Below, in pieces: positions 8,154 to 17,482 of a DNA stretch of 64,000 bases. The notes beneath the pieces were generated by a model. The model had not been told where the DNA came from. It searched no databases and saw nothing but the letters and a program-made list of their open reading frames with translations. Location of the stretch: NCBI RefSeq assembly GCF_029057325.1, contig NZ_JAICZW010000166.1:1-64000 (forward strand), given 5' to 3'. This stretch comes from Bacteroides sp. Lineage in GTDB: Bacteria > Bacteroidota > Bacteroidia > Bacteroidales > Bacteroidaceae. Made by a program: the position numbers and the translations under genes. Positions within the stretch are counted from its first letter, which is position 1; each line of letters opens with the position of its first letter.

Positions 8154-10238
8154 TTATTTCTTGGTTACGATATGCCATGGATTATGTTGGGTCTTGGAAA
8201 CTAAATCAAACAGAATCAGTTTACGCCCGTATCCAGTTGCAGATTCTTGTCCTACCAAAGAATAGTTACTACACAACACCTCATCCAAGAAGCGGATTTC
8301 ACCATTATTTTCTGTAAACAATAGAATCCGTTTTGAATTATCCCTGATAGCCTTGTTTGTTGGTCCAAAGTCTTGGTCGAATCTTGCATCTTTCCCTTCT
8401 CCTATGATTTGATAATGCAGGTTGACGCTTCGTTTGTAGTCTATACAAACGATATTTGACGAATTGAGCAAGATGGCAAGAATGTCTTTCTTTAAGAGAT
8501 AGTTCCTTTTTCGGAATGCCTCTCCGACTTTCCAAACATCCCCTGTCCCCAACCAATAATCTTTCCCGTCAAGCTGGAAGTAAATTTTATTTCCTTTGCC
8601 AATATCAAACACTTGTACTCGGGTTTCATAGGCGACTTCGTTAGAAGTGCTTTCCTTGATTATCGTTTGCTCGTTTGCGGAAACGCTATCCTGTTTCTTC
8701 TCTTTTCTCAAAGAAATCTGCCTATCAAGTTCTTCTGCAAACTGCTCTTCCAATACATTCTTCATGTCAACTTTGAAGGTCTTGGCAGGCAGTCGCAGTC
8801 GCTTCAAGGTATCATTTCCTTTGTTATACGCTTTGCAATAGATTACCTTATGGGCTTTGTTGGGCATGTATCGTGTAATTACAAGAGCATTCCTGTCCCT
8901 GACAATCCAGCAAATGTGTTCTCCCGCTGAAACCATGTTATAATTCCTGCCGCAAATCAGATATCGGTCTTTGGCTATGTGGACACGTTCTATGGTTGTG
9001 CAGTATTCTATATGGTCAGGCCATTCATTCGGATATTCTAACTGCTGCTCGAAGGCCTTTGGCATATCTGTCACCAAAGCGTCCTTTTCTTGAATTGTTG
9101 CGCTTGTTGAGGATTCTATGGCGTAAGGCTGTTTACTGTTCTCATGCCCGACAATGGATGATTCAGACTGCGTCCATTCACCTTGAGCATATAGAGCTTT
9201 GGAACGGGTTGCTAATAGTTCAAACCATTCACGTATATATTCTCCAATCTCATCAACAGATATTTTGCAATCTTTACCTTGACCTGTATCTACCAGCAAA
9301 TAAGCCTCATTGTCCGATTCATAAAGTCGGATGTTTTTCCAATGAATGCAGAGTTGCATGCCGTTGTTCCCGTCAAATATTTGCCATGCCTTATTTGATG
9401 CAACTTGATAGAATATGTAAGCACCGTGGAAGCGGAAATTGCAAGTTGTCCATTGATTGTTATATAGTTCTTTCCGATTCCGAATAATGCACCAAGCTTC
9501 TTCTTTGTGGACATAGAAAACATTGTTCGCTGCGTCATATACAGGCTTGCTGTCATAATAACCTATTGGCCTTAGATTGGTATCGCATACAAACAGTTCA
9601 AATAAATCTTTCCATCGCAATTTCCCGACAAAGAATTCTGGCATGATTTCTTCAATGAAATCGTATTTGTCATTTAGATAGGTCACTTTGTGTAAGTTCT
9701 CATCATATTTCCTGATATTGCAACTACCGTCAGCCCCATATATGATAAAGTAGCTTCTGTTGAGTTTCCGACCCAATGCTTCACCGTCTTTCAGGTTGTA
9801 ACCTTTCTCTATGGCCCAAGCAGGTTTGCGCCTTTGCGCATCATAATACAGCCACTTGCCGCCATACGTCTTGACAGGGCGCATCCCATTGTGTTCCTCG
9901 CCTACATACTGAAAAGCATATCTTTCCATATCCCCGTCATCATAGAGGATATGGGCATATTCCTCATCGCTTCTGTAAGCTACAAAGGACAGTGTTTCTT
10001 CTGAATAGGAATCTACCTTACGGAAAGTCTGTGCATTCCTGCAAACGGAGGCTTTTAAGGCAAATATGTTTTTCTCCGAATTGTACAAATAGAACACATC
10101 CATGTCCTCATCTTCCCATAGCAGATAATAATTGCTTTTATCGGCAAGTCTCTCAATCCTGAAAAAACTCTTTTCCAGAAGAATACCGTTGCAATCCAAC
10201 ATATAGCGTCCGTCTGAAGTTGTTCTGATTCCGACCAT
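8154..10238 (-). CDS. Unrecognised 694-residue protein with WG-like beta repeats
   Basis: Large soluble protein without signal peptide or membrane helix. The first 330 residues or so are dominated by short strands of the type YYDSKPVYDAANNVFYVHKE and NKAWQIFDGNNGMQLC, spaced like the blades of a beta-propeller or WG repeats. Around residues 360-420 is a Ser/Glu-rich linker, then a second globular part and a charged stretch (ELDRQISLRKEKKQDSVSAN), and a final beta-rich domain. It starts 8 bases after the stop of the helicase remnant upstream, indicating one operon. I infer that it is a partner of that helicase, and its activity is unknown. Confidence 0.6.
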   Translation of the reverse strand: MVGIRTTSDGRYMLDCNGILLEKSFFRIERLADKSNYYLLWEDEDMDVFYLYNSEKNIFALKASVCRNAQTFRKVDSYSEETLSFVAYRSDEEYAHILYDDGDMERYAFQYVGEEHNGMRPVKTYGGKWLYYDAQRRKPAWAIEKGYNLKDGEALGRKLNRSYFIIYGADGSCNIRKYDENLHKVTYLNDKYDFIEEIMPEFFVGKLRWKDLFELFVCDTNLRPIGYYDSKPVYDAANNVFYVHKEEAWCIIRNRKELYNNQWTTCNFRFHGAYIFYQVASNKAWQIFDGNNGMQLCIHWKNIRLYESDNEAYLLVDTGQGKDCKISVDEIGEYIREWFELLATRSKALYAQGEWTQSESSIVGHENSKQPYAIESSTSATIQEKDALVTDMPKAFEQQLEYPNEWPDHIEYCTTIERVHIAKDRYLICGRNYNMVSAGEHICWIVRDRNALVITRYMPNKAHKVIYCKAYNKGNDTLKRLRLPAKTFKVDMKNVLEEQFAEELDRQISLRKEKKQDSVSANEQTIIKESTSNEVAYETRVQVFDIGKGNKIYFQLDGKDYWLGTGDVWKVGEAFRKRNYLLKKDILAILLNSSNIVCIDYKRSVNLHYQIIGEGKDARFDQDFGPTNKAIRDNSKRILLFTENNGEIRFLDEVLCSNYSLVGQESATGYGRKLILFDLVSKTQHNPWHIVTKK

Positions 10239-10246
10239 GGCGATTA

Positions 10247-11773
10247 TTATTTTGTTCTGATTTCAAATTCTGTATTCTCTGTGGCTTCTATGCGGTTTAT
10301 AGGAACATCTATTTCCAACTTCCCGTTTAGCAACACATTATATGTGTCTTTTTCGTTACCATTTCCTACAAGCAGACATTTCTGTTTCACGTCCACATCA
10401 GGGTCATCAGCGTGTTCTGACAGATAAAAGATTTCCGTGCCCATTTTGAATCTGTGTTCCAATCCCAAATCCTGATAGTTTGTGTCTGCTTCACTGTTCA
10501 TGATGCTCTGGCATAAAGTCTCTATGGCCTCGATGGTTGCTTGGTTTATTTCAGGACATATATTATGCACAATGACATCCTTATGTCTGCTGAGATACGC
10601 AAACATATCCTTCAACAACGCATCATCCATAATCCTACTGGTGATATTTAATGCGTTTGCATCATAAATTGCTACGAATCTGTCATCTCTTTGCAAAATG
10701 TCATTACCGTTAAACAGTTTACCTTCTATATAATTAATATCATTTCGGTCAAGCGCATTTCGGCTCAGGAATGTTTCAAACAGGATTTGGACGATATTGC
10801 TTTTATTTACCCCTTTCGTATTCAAGCACGGGTGGAAGAAAATTGTACCTGTCGTATAGAACACGGGTAATCTGAATACGTCCTCATAACGATGGTATTC
10901 CCAGTTCCTATTCTTTTTTTCGTAATAGCCATAGATATTACAATGCTCTCTTACACGTAAATTGTATATTTTCGTGTCCCCATAATAAATGCCCTTGTTA
11001 TTGTAGTCCTTGTTATTGAAATTGGGAATGATATATTTACGTTTGTAGGGTTTTGTCGACAGATAATTGTTGTACTCTCTTTTTACATAAATTTCCCTTT
11101 TAGAAAGATTCGGGCACACAACCCTTTCCCTGATTTTCTCGCCTTTGTACATCGTATTCCTTACGGCTTGTTTATAGCCTTCCGTTCCCAGTTGTTCACG
11201 GGAAATCTGTTCTTGGGGTATCGGTTTCCTTTCGTCTCTTGCTGCAACGATGTCATATTGCTTATCCCAAAAACGCAACGGATAGGCAAAGTGTGGCGCA
11301 TCACATCTCATGTTATCATAGCCTTGAGACGTTTGTCCTGTCAATATATTCAGGCAAAGTTTGACGAAAGACGGCGGGAAACAACCTCCGTCATCAAATT
11401 TCTGAACTTGCCCCATGTTCCCCTTCCATTGCGCATATTCGCATTTGTCATGTTCCCCAACATGGCATAACGCCTGTATATTCTGTACGTTCTCATCTTC
11501 CAGATACAAAGCCGGCTCATAGTTGGGCAAGACCTTATCCATGTCGTAATCAAATTCATCAAACAATAGTTGGGAAGCAAAAGAATCGGTACGCACAATA
11601 ATCACATAACTCTTGTCGCAACCAAAACGGCCTATACGTCCAATCCGTTGTTGGTAACTATTCTTGTCGTGGGGCATATCAGCGATAATGGCGATATTCA
11701 GGCCATCAATGTCAATGCCTATTTCCAAAGCACTGGTGCTGACAATGCCTTTGAAGTCGCCGCTGTGCAGCTT
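10247..11773 (-). pseudogene. C-terminal half of a superfamily 2 (DEAD/DEAH-type) helicase
   Basis: The frame is open from just after a TAA at 11774-11776. It begins within helicase motif V, KLHSGDFKGIVSTSALEIGI, and continues to motif VI, YQQRIGRIGRFG, with its arginine fingers. The C-terminal portion of roughly 440 residues contains FYTTGTIFFHPCL and a later VAIYDANALN block that recall YprA/Hrq1-like helicases with a DUF1998-type tail. Motifs I, Ia, II, III and IV are absent, so ATP cannot be bound; an intact protein would need several hundred more N-terminal residues. I read it as a deletion remnant. The TTG at 11728 could give a 493-residue fragment, also inactive. Confidence 0.75.
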
Positions 11774-11872
11774 TTATAATTGTTATGATGGTTATTTATT
11801 TCTGTGCTTAATCATATAGTATGCCCCTTTTGCGTAATCCATAGCACTGAATGTATTGGCCTTTTATACTCT

Positions 11873-11896
11873 TTTATATGTAAGGGTACATATAAA
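11873..11896. repeat. Inverted repeat with perfect 10-base arms
   Basis: TTTATATGTA, loop AGGG, then TACATATAAA. There is no T-run typical of a terminator; it could be an operator or a recombination-associated dyad. Confidence 0.6.
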
Positions 11897-12024
11897 TGCC
11901 AAGAGGGGGCGTTTCTCTGCCATTCCGATTATACGTTGAATTTTCGAGGTTCACCACAAACGAAATGAAGCCAAACGCTTCCAATACTATGTCTGCCAAA
12001 AGCCTAAAGAGGCTAATGACGTGC

Positions 12025-12032
12025 CAAAGATA
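12025..12032 (-). promoter_or_regulatory. Orphan minus-strand -7 box
   Basis: TATCTTTG on the minus strand, pointing toward the helicase remnant but separated from it by about 250 bases with no gene, consistent with a promoter whose original first gene was lost. Confidence 0.4.
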
Positions 12033-12195
12033 CAAGAAACGCTTTATATACAGGCGGATTTTTCTGAAAATAGTTGCAGCATTGATATTTTCTATTATAA
12101 GGAAGAAATCAAGGCTGCTTTCATTCTATACTATAGAAACTTTTCCCACACTTTCTCCACAAACGTAAAAAATATAGTAGTAAGTCGTTATTTCC

Positions 12196-12227
12196 TTTGG
12201 TTACGCAATGCAAATACACTACCTTTG
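12196..12227 (+). promoter_or_regulatory. Promoter for fic
   Basis: TTTG at 12196-12199 and TACCTTTG at 12220-12227 with 20 bases between, 30 bases before the start codon. Confidence 0.65.
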
Positions 12228-12257
12228 AAAAAAATAAATCCAATTAAATAAAAATCA

Positions 12258-13067
12258 ATGGAACAAGGTGTTTGGCAAGAGATTGAACAGTTATACCAGA
12301 AGTTTCAGCAACTTGGTATTAGTGAAGCGGTGGACTATGAGAAGTACTACCTTTATTCTCTTATTACCCATTCTACAGCGATTGAGGGTTCAACACTTAC
12401 CGAAGCGGAGGCGCAAATGCTTTTCGATGAAGGCTTGACCGCTAAAGGGAAACCTTTGGTGTATCATTTGATGAATGAGGACTTAAAGAAAGCGTATGAG
12501 TTTGCCAAAGAGGAAGCCAAATGTAAGAAGCCAATTAATTCAGCGTTTTTGCAAAAGCTGAATTCGACATTAATGCGTACGACAGGCAGTATTTATAACG
12601 TTATGGGTGGCTCTTTTGATTCTTCCAAAGGTGAATTTCGCTTGTGTGGCGTGACGGCTGGTATTGGTGGACGTTCTTATATGAGTTCTCAAAAAGTCCC
12701 TGCCAAAGTAGAGGAACTTTGCGCTTTATTACAGGAAAAGCAGAAGGCTGTGGGAACATTCCGAGAACAATACGAATTAAGTTTCAATGCCCATTTTAAC
12801 TTAGTGACCATTCATCCGTGGGTAGATGGTAACGGAAGAACTGCACGGCTGTTGATGAATTACATTCAGTTTTGCTACAACCTTTTTCCAACTAAGATAT
12901 TCAAGGAAGATAGAGAAGAGTATATTTCCGCCTTACGACTATCGCAGGAAGAAGAGGTTAATCAGCCTTTCTTGAACTTTATGGCTGGTCAGTTAAAGAA
13001 ATCCCTCTCATTGGAGATTGAACGGTTTAATGCTTCGCAGAAAAAAAAATTTAGTTTTATGTTTTAG
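12258..13067 (+). CDS. Fic family protein (AMPylase type) with N-terminal inhibitory motif
   Basis: A 269-residue Fic-domain protein. The catalytic signature HPWVDGNGR at residues 186-194 matches HPFx[D/E]GNGR, with His186 as general base and the GNGR loop binding phosphates, so it should transfer AMP (or a related group) to a target protein hydroxyl. STAIEG at residues 39-44 matches the inhibitory helix motif [S/T]xxxE[G/N]; being N-terminal it makes this a class II, self-inhibited Fic. The target is unknown. It has its own promoter, faces away from the island, and no separate antitoxin gene accompanies it, which fits intramolecular inhibition. Confidence 0.9.
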   Translation: MEQGVWQEIEQLYQKFQQLGISEAVDYEKYYLYSLITHSTAIEGSTLTEAEAQMLFDEGLTAKGKPLVYHLMNEDLKKAYEFAKEEAKCKKPINSAFLQKLNSTLMRTTGSIYNVMGGSFDSSKGEFRLCGVTAGIGGRSYMSSQKVPAKVEELCALLQEKQKAVGTFREQYELSFNAHFNLVTIHPWVDGNGRTARLLMNYIQFCYNLFPTKIFKEDREEYISALRLSQEEEVNQPFLNFMAGQLKKSLSLEIERFNASQKKKFSFMF

Positions 13068-13416
13068 TTGCTACCTGATAATGAAAGATAAGATTGTAGA
13101 TATAGAAGGGAAGAAATTTTTGGCTCATCCGGAATTTGGAGTGATAATTGGGCTTTCAGCCCGCTAATGATAGAAAGCGTCATTGTGCGCTGTCACTTCA
13201 AATATCGGATGAACCGAAAATAAGGCTCTATTTTGCAATGCCGTAATTACTATAGCCTATTGCAAATTGCAAAACAATGGGCCAGCAAATATTCTCGGTT
13301 AGTATTCCTTTCCTCTAAGCATACAAAGTAGCCAATCTGAACATGAAGAACTTTATACTCCTCTCAACAGACTTCTAAACGCCTTTATTTTTGCATTGAA
13401 AGATTCCTCTGCCATC
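13068..13416. other. Gene-free stretch after fic
   Basis: A 28-codon ORF starting at 13081 (MKDKIVDIEGKKFLAHPEFG and a few more residues) follows fic but looks like a gene remnant. The rest shows no ORF, tRNA or convincing repeat. Confidence 0.4.
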
Positions 13417-13446
13417 AAAAAAAGAGAGGGAGCACGGCCCCCTCTC
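13417..13446 (-). terminator. Terminator of the alkaline phosphatase gene
   Basis: On the minus strand a GAGAGGG/CCCTCTC stem with a short GC-rich loop is followed by seven T residues. Confidence 0.8.
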
Positions 13447-13476
13447 ATGATTTTAAACAAAATCGGAACTTATTCT

Positions 13477-14877
13477 TTATTTGTATCCCGCAGCCTTCGC
13501 AATGCGTTGCGGAATCTCGGTGTTATCCATCTTGCCGATGAACAATTTGGAGCCTGCGCCTATCGCAAATACAGGTACATAGCCTGCTGTGTGGTTGCCG
13601 CTTGTCCAGCCCACCATCGCTGCCTGGCTCATCACCTTCTTGGCGGCAACGGCCAGCGGTTCGGTCTTGGCGTAGAGGCTCTCTTCGAACACGACGTGCT
13701 TGTTTACAAAGGATTCTTCGTAGGCATCGCGCAGCATCTTTTCTTGTTCCCATGTCACGGGCACCTCTTTCCAGAAGCCCATCTTTTCGCCCAGAAATTC
13801 CTTTATCTCTTCCCAGTTAATTACTTTGCGCATCTTGCGGAGGTCGGTGATGGAACGTGAGAGGAGGTCTTGAGAGTTTTGCTGTTTCTTCAGAAACTTT
13901 AGTTGCAGTTCATACTTGGCGGTGCCAAGGCCCAGACCGCCGGTCTCGTGGTCGGCAGTGACAACAATCAGGGTTTCTTTGGGGTGCTTCTTGTAGAATT
14001 CGTAGGCCACTTTGATGGCATTGTCCATATCTACAACTTCCTCGAAGACGGTGGCGGGGTCGTTGCCGTGGCAAGCCCAGTCAATCTTTCCGCCTTCGAC
14101 CATCAGGAAGAAGCCTTTGTCCTTGCCTTTGGTCAGGAAGGAGATGGCGCTCTCGGTGATTTCGGCCAGAGTCAGGTCGCCTTCTTTGCGGTCGATGGCG
14201 TAGGGCAGGCACGAGGGGTCGGCATCTTCTTTCTGGATGAGAATCATCTTGCCGGCTTGGGAGGCCTTTGCCTTGTACTCGTCTAGGCCGCGGGCGATGA
14301 TGTAGCCTGCTTCTTCAAAGGTGGGGAAGATGCTCGGGGCTTCCTTCTTGTCGGCGGTAGTGGTCGGTTTCAGGAAGCCGCCGCCTGCGTAGAAGTCGAA
14401 GCCTGCTTTCGGCAGGTCGAGGGCTATCTCGTAGTACATATTACGGTTGGGCTGGTGGGCGTAGAAGGCTGCCGGGGTGGCATGGTCCACGCTGACGCTG
14501 GTGGTTACGCCCACCTTCTTGCCTGCCTGCTTCGCCTTTTCGGCAACGGAGCGGAGCACGTTTTTCTCATCGTCCATGCCGATGGCGCCGTTATAGGTTT
14601 TTCCTCCGGTGGCGAGGGCTGTTCCGGCGGCGGAGGAGTCGGTCACCGAATTGGTGGTAGAGAAGGTTGTCGCCATGCTTGCCACCGGGAAGGTGGTGAA
14701 CAGCAGGGGCTTCACGCCGATGCGTCCTTCTTGTTCGGCCAGATACATTTCCGTACCGTTCACTTGGTTTACTCCCATTCCATCGCCGATGAAATAGAAC
14801 ACATACTTTGCCTGCTGGGCATAGGTCACGCCGGTTGCCAGCAATGCAAAAAGCAATACATACATGAATCGTTTCAT
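13477..14877 (-). CDS. Alkaline phosphatase, secreted
   Basis: A 466-residue PhoA-superfamily phosphomonoesterase. A Sec signal peptide (MKRFMYVLLFALLATGVTYA) is cleaved before QQA, placing the enzyme in the periplasm. Metal and catalytic motifs are in family order: FIGDGMG (first metal Asp), VTDSSAAGTALATGGKT with the nucleophile Ser after TD, WACHGNDP, TADHETGG with Asp-His ligands, and GNHTAGYVPVF with the last His. It should release phosphate from phosphomonoesters. It is a single gene with its own terminator; phosphate control is plausible but no PHO-box-like site is evident. Confidence 0.93.
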   Translation of the reverse strand: MKRFMYVLLFALLATGVTYAQQAKYVFYFIGDGMGVNQVNGTEMYLAEQEGRIGVKPLLFTTFPVASMATTFSTTNSVTDSSAAGTALATGGKTYNGAIGMDDEKNVLRSVAEKAKQAGKKVGVTTSVSVDHATPAAFYAHQPNRNMYYEIALDLPKAGFDFYAGGGFLKPTTTADKKEAPSIFPTFEEAGYIIARGLDEYKAKASQAGKMILIQKEDADPSCLPYAIDRKEGDLTLAEITESAISFLTKGKDKGFFLMVEGGKIDWACHGNDPATVFEEVVDMDNAIKVAYEFYKKHPKETLIVVTADHETGGLGLGTAKYELQLKFLKKQQNSQDLLSRSITDLRKMRKVINWEEIKEFLGEKMGFWKEVPVTWEQEKMLRDAYEESFVNKHVVFEESLYAKTEPLAVAAKKVMSQAAMVGWTSGNHTAGYVPVFAIGAGSKLFIGKMDNTEIPQRIAKAAGYK

Positions 14878-14924
14878 AAATCTTTTTATTTAAATTATTC
14901 CTGTTTGCTCTAAAAAGGGCGTAG

Positions 14925-14932
14925 CAAAGGTA
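14925..14932 (-). promoter_or_regulatory. -7 box for the alkaline phosphatase gene
   Basis: TACCTTTG on the minus strand, about 48 bases upstream of the start; no clear -33. Confidence 0.45.
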
Positions 14933-14967
14933 AGTTTTTTGCGACATTCTGTAATAAAAATACTGTT

Positions 14968-15010
14968 AAAAAAGAAAAGCCGGAGGGCAGGATTTACCGC
15001 CTCCGGCTTT
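14968..15010 (-). terminator. Terminator of the beta-propeller gene
   Basis: A GCCGGAGG/CCTCCGGC stem with a 12-13 base loop; the minus strand continues into TTTTCTTTTTT. Confidence 0.8.
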
Positions 15011-15110
15011 CTATTTCAGTTCATCAAAAAGAGATGGAACTGTGATTGCAGGTTCCTCACCGCCCTATTTGGGGGAGGAATATGCATCCTTAATGCTTCA
15101 AATATAGAAT

Positions 15111-16146
15111 CTACAACACCGGATTTTGCTTTTCGTTTTCAGATTCACACCAGAATACAAAAGTATCACCTTCGGACATCGATGTTTTACCCGTACATTG
15201 CACACCGTCCAAGTCATTTTTTAATGATTTCCCAATGTAGTATTTCTGTGTCTTCTTTGAATACAAGAAGCATCTGACATCCGCAACGGCACTCCAATAG
15301 GTAGCATAAATCCAATCCTTACTCTCTATGTATTCGGTACGCAGAAAGTCTTCCATGTGTTGCAATGATACATCTTCCTTATAAACATGCTTCAAGTCTG
15401 GCTTTATATGGAAAGCGTAGTTTGTCTCCAAATTCTGTCCATCAAAGCAGTAGGATGTATTGTCAAAATTAGGAGCCATAAAGTAAACCTTGTTTGAAAC
15501 AGCGCACAATTCCCAATTTGAATCTATATATACCAAATGATTGGGATTTCGCTCTACCAGCTTCTTGATAACCCTAGCTGAATCGTCCACATAATATATC
15601 CCCGCTTTTGGCGAATCTACCCCCGCCAATGAAACAACGAAACCTCCCGAAGGAATCAGTTTAAAGTCTGAAGCATCAACTTCCAACTCGACTTTTTTCT
15701 TAAAATCACCCGAGAGAGAATAGAATAGAAGAGAATAGAAGAGAACGAGTCCACATATCCAAGACCACTATCTGGTGATTCACACTGTCATACTCAAATT
15801 GGCATATATTGTGATACTCACCTGGAGCGTCTCCATGATGATAGATGTGATTCAAGTATTTACCCTCCTTTGAGAATATCCAAACGGTTTGCATGTTCTC
15901 GTCAAAGACAAAAATAAATTCCTCACTTATCTGTACATCCGTAATACTACTTATCAAACATGCACTTGTAGTTTCTAAAGGGATATATTTCAGTGAATCT
16001 ACAAATTGAGAATAGACAATAGCCTCGTCAGCCTCATCCATCAAGTCAGGAGCGATTTCTTTTTTGTAAGACTCATAGGTACATGAACCAAAAAGCAGAG
16101 TCAGGATTACTCCTAACTCTGCCAAAATTAAAGATTTCATTCTCAT
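15111..16146 (-). pseudogene. 6-bladed beta-propeller lipoprotein, frameshifted
   Basis: Two adjacent frames together make one protein of about 345 residues. The first part (15706-16146) has a lipobox FGSC at residue 22 and the start of a 6-bladed propeller of the type found in many Bacteroidales (PLETTSACLISSITDVQISE, GKYLNHIYHHGDAPGEYHNI). It ends prematurely at LLFSSILFSLG. The second part resumes in another frame at SLSGDFKKKVELEV and ends at 15111. The break lies in a 10-base tandem duplication (15726-15745); deleting one copy restores a continuous reading TRSLLFYSLSGDFKKK. It is either a recent pseudogene or switchable by slippage. Confidence 0.8.
15726..15745. repeat. 10-base tandem duplication causing a frameshift
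   Basis: TAGAAGAGAA occurs twice in tandem on the plus strand, next to further GAATA-type partial copies. It sits inside the beta-propeller gene and accounts exactly for the change of frame. Confidence 0.85.
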
Positions 16147-16235
16147 AAAATCATAATTCGAATGATGTATTTATGCCATCAATTACATTCTTCCCCAATA
16201 CTGTTTCGTTTACACTCATCAGTAGGTCGAGCCTT

Positions 16236-16260
16236 AATTATCTTGTTGTTAAAGATAATT
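16236..16260 (-). terminator. Possible weak terminator of ackA
   Basis: AATTATCTT and AAGATAATT arms with a 7-base loop just after the ackA stop; AT-rich, without a good T-run. Confidence 0.35.
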
Positions 16261-16265
16261 ACATT

Positions 16266-17462
16266 TTACTTCTTCAAGATATCCATCGTATCCGAAGCAA
16301 TCATCAGCTCTTCGTCGGTGGGGATAACCACTACCTTCACTTTGGAGTCGTCGGTAGAGATAACCATCTCCTCGCCGCGGACCTTGTTCTTCTCGGCATC
16401 CAGCTTCACGCCCATGAACTCCAGTCCTTCGCAGGCACCCCAGCGGGCGCTTGCCTGGTTCTCGCCGACACCGCCGGTGAAGACTATGATGTCCACGCCA
16501 CCCAATGCGGCAGCGTAGGAGCCGATGTATTTCTTGATGCGGTAGAAGTACATGTCTTCGGCCAGGATGGCTCTCTCGTTGCCGGCAGCCACGGCATTCT
16601 CCAGGTCGCGCATGTCGCTGGATTCACCGAAGATGCCCAGCACACCGCTCTTCTTGTTCAGGAGGTTGGAGATGCCTGTGGCATCCAGACCTTCCTTCTC
16701 CATGATGAAGGAAACGGCACCGCCGTCGATGTCACCGCTGCGGGTACCCATCATCAAGCCTTCGAGCGGAGTCAGACCCATGCTGGTGTCCATGCACTTG
16801 CCGTCTTTGATGGCGGAGATGGAACCGCCGTTGCCAATGTGGCAGGTGATGATTTTCTTTCCTTCCGGCTCTATGCCCAGAAACTCGCAGACACGCTTCG
16901 ATACGTAGCGGTGGGAAGTTCCGTGGAAGCCGTAGCGGCGCACGCCGTATTTCTCGTACAGCTCGTAGGGAACGGCATACATATAGGCATGCTTCGGCAT
17001 GGTTTGATGGAAGGCGGTGTCGAACACGCCAATCTGCGGCACGTCGGGCAGGATGGCGGAGATGGCGTTCACGCCTTTCAGGTTGGCGGGGTTGTGGAGC
17101 GGAGCCAGGTCATTGCAAGCTGTAAAGGCTTCCAACACTTCCGGAGTCAGCAATACAGATTGGCTGAACTTCTCGCCTCCGTGCACCATGCGGTGGCCTA
17201 CGGCGTTGATTTCTTCCAATGACTTGACAACGCCATATTCGGCGCTGGTCAGGGTGTTCAGGATGAACTCCACGCCCACGGTGTGTTCGGGGATGTCCTT
17301 CTCCAGAATCTTCTTCTCGCCGTTGGGCAGGGTGAGTTTCAGGAAAGAGTCTTTCAGACCGATTTTCTCGATGCCGCCTTGGGCGATGACTTCTTTCGTG
17401 TCCATGTCAAACAGCTTGTATTTGATGGACGAGCTTCCGCAATTCAATACTAAAATTTTCAT
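16266..17462 (-). CDS. ackA: Acetate kinase
   Basis: A 398-residue enzyme converting acetyl phosphate and ADP to acetate and ATP, the energy-yielding last step of acetate fermentation. Family motifs are NCGSSSIKYKLFD at the N-terminus (nucleotide phosphate binding), VGHRMVHGGE, FDTAFHQTMP, GFHGTSHRYV, CHIGNGGSI and the C-terminal VFTGGVGENQ. The start lies 20 bases after the pta stop, so pta-ackA form one operon. Codon use is GC-richer than in the island genes, consistent with high expression. Confidence 0.97.
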   Translation of the reverse strand: MKILVLNCGSSSIKYKLFDMDTKEVIAQGGIEKIGLKDSFLKLTLPNGEKKILEKDIPEHTVGVEFILNTLTSAEYGVVKSLEEINAVGHRMVHGGEKFSQSVLLTPEVLEAFTACNDLAPLHNPANLKGVNAISAILPDVPQIGVFDTAFHQTMPKHAYMYAVPYELYEKYGVRRYGFHGTSHRYVSKRVCEFLGIEPEGKKIITCHIGNGGSISAIKDGKCMDTSMGLTPLEGLMMGTRSGDIDGGAVSFIMEKEGLDATGISNLLNKKSGVLGIFGESSDMRDLENAVAAGNERAILAEDMYFYRIKKYIGSYAAALGGVDIIVFTGGVGENQASARWGACEGLEFMGVKLDAEKNKVRGEEMVISTDDSKVKVVVIPTDEELMIASDTMDILKK

Positions 17463-17482
17463 ACTTATATCAGATTTAATGG

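Larger units (their letters stand above)
11774..12257. other. Gene-free stretch between helicase remnant and fic
   Basis: Contains a minus-strand -7 box (12025-12032), an inverted repeat (11873-11896) and the fic promoter (12196-12227). On the minus strand a 16-codon ORF, MDYAKGAYYMIKHRNK, ends shortly before the helicase remnant. I see no larger gene. It may be the leader of the lost 5' part of the helicase operon or of another deleted element. Confidence 0.5.

Noticed and set aside
16173..17222. A 349-codon plus-strand ORF opposite ackA
   Set aside because: Antisense to an unmistakable acetate kinase; composition is that of a shadow frame.
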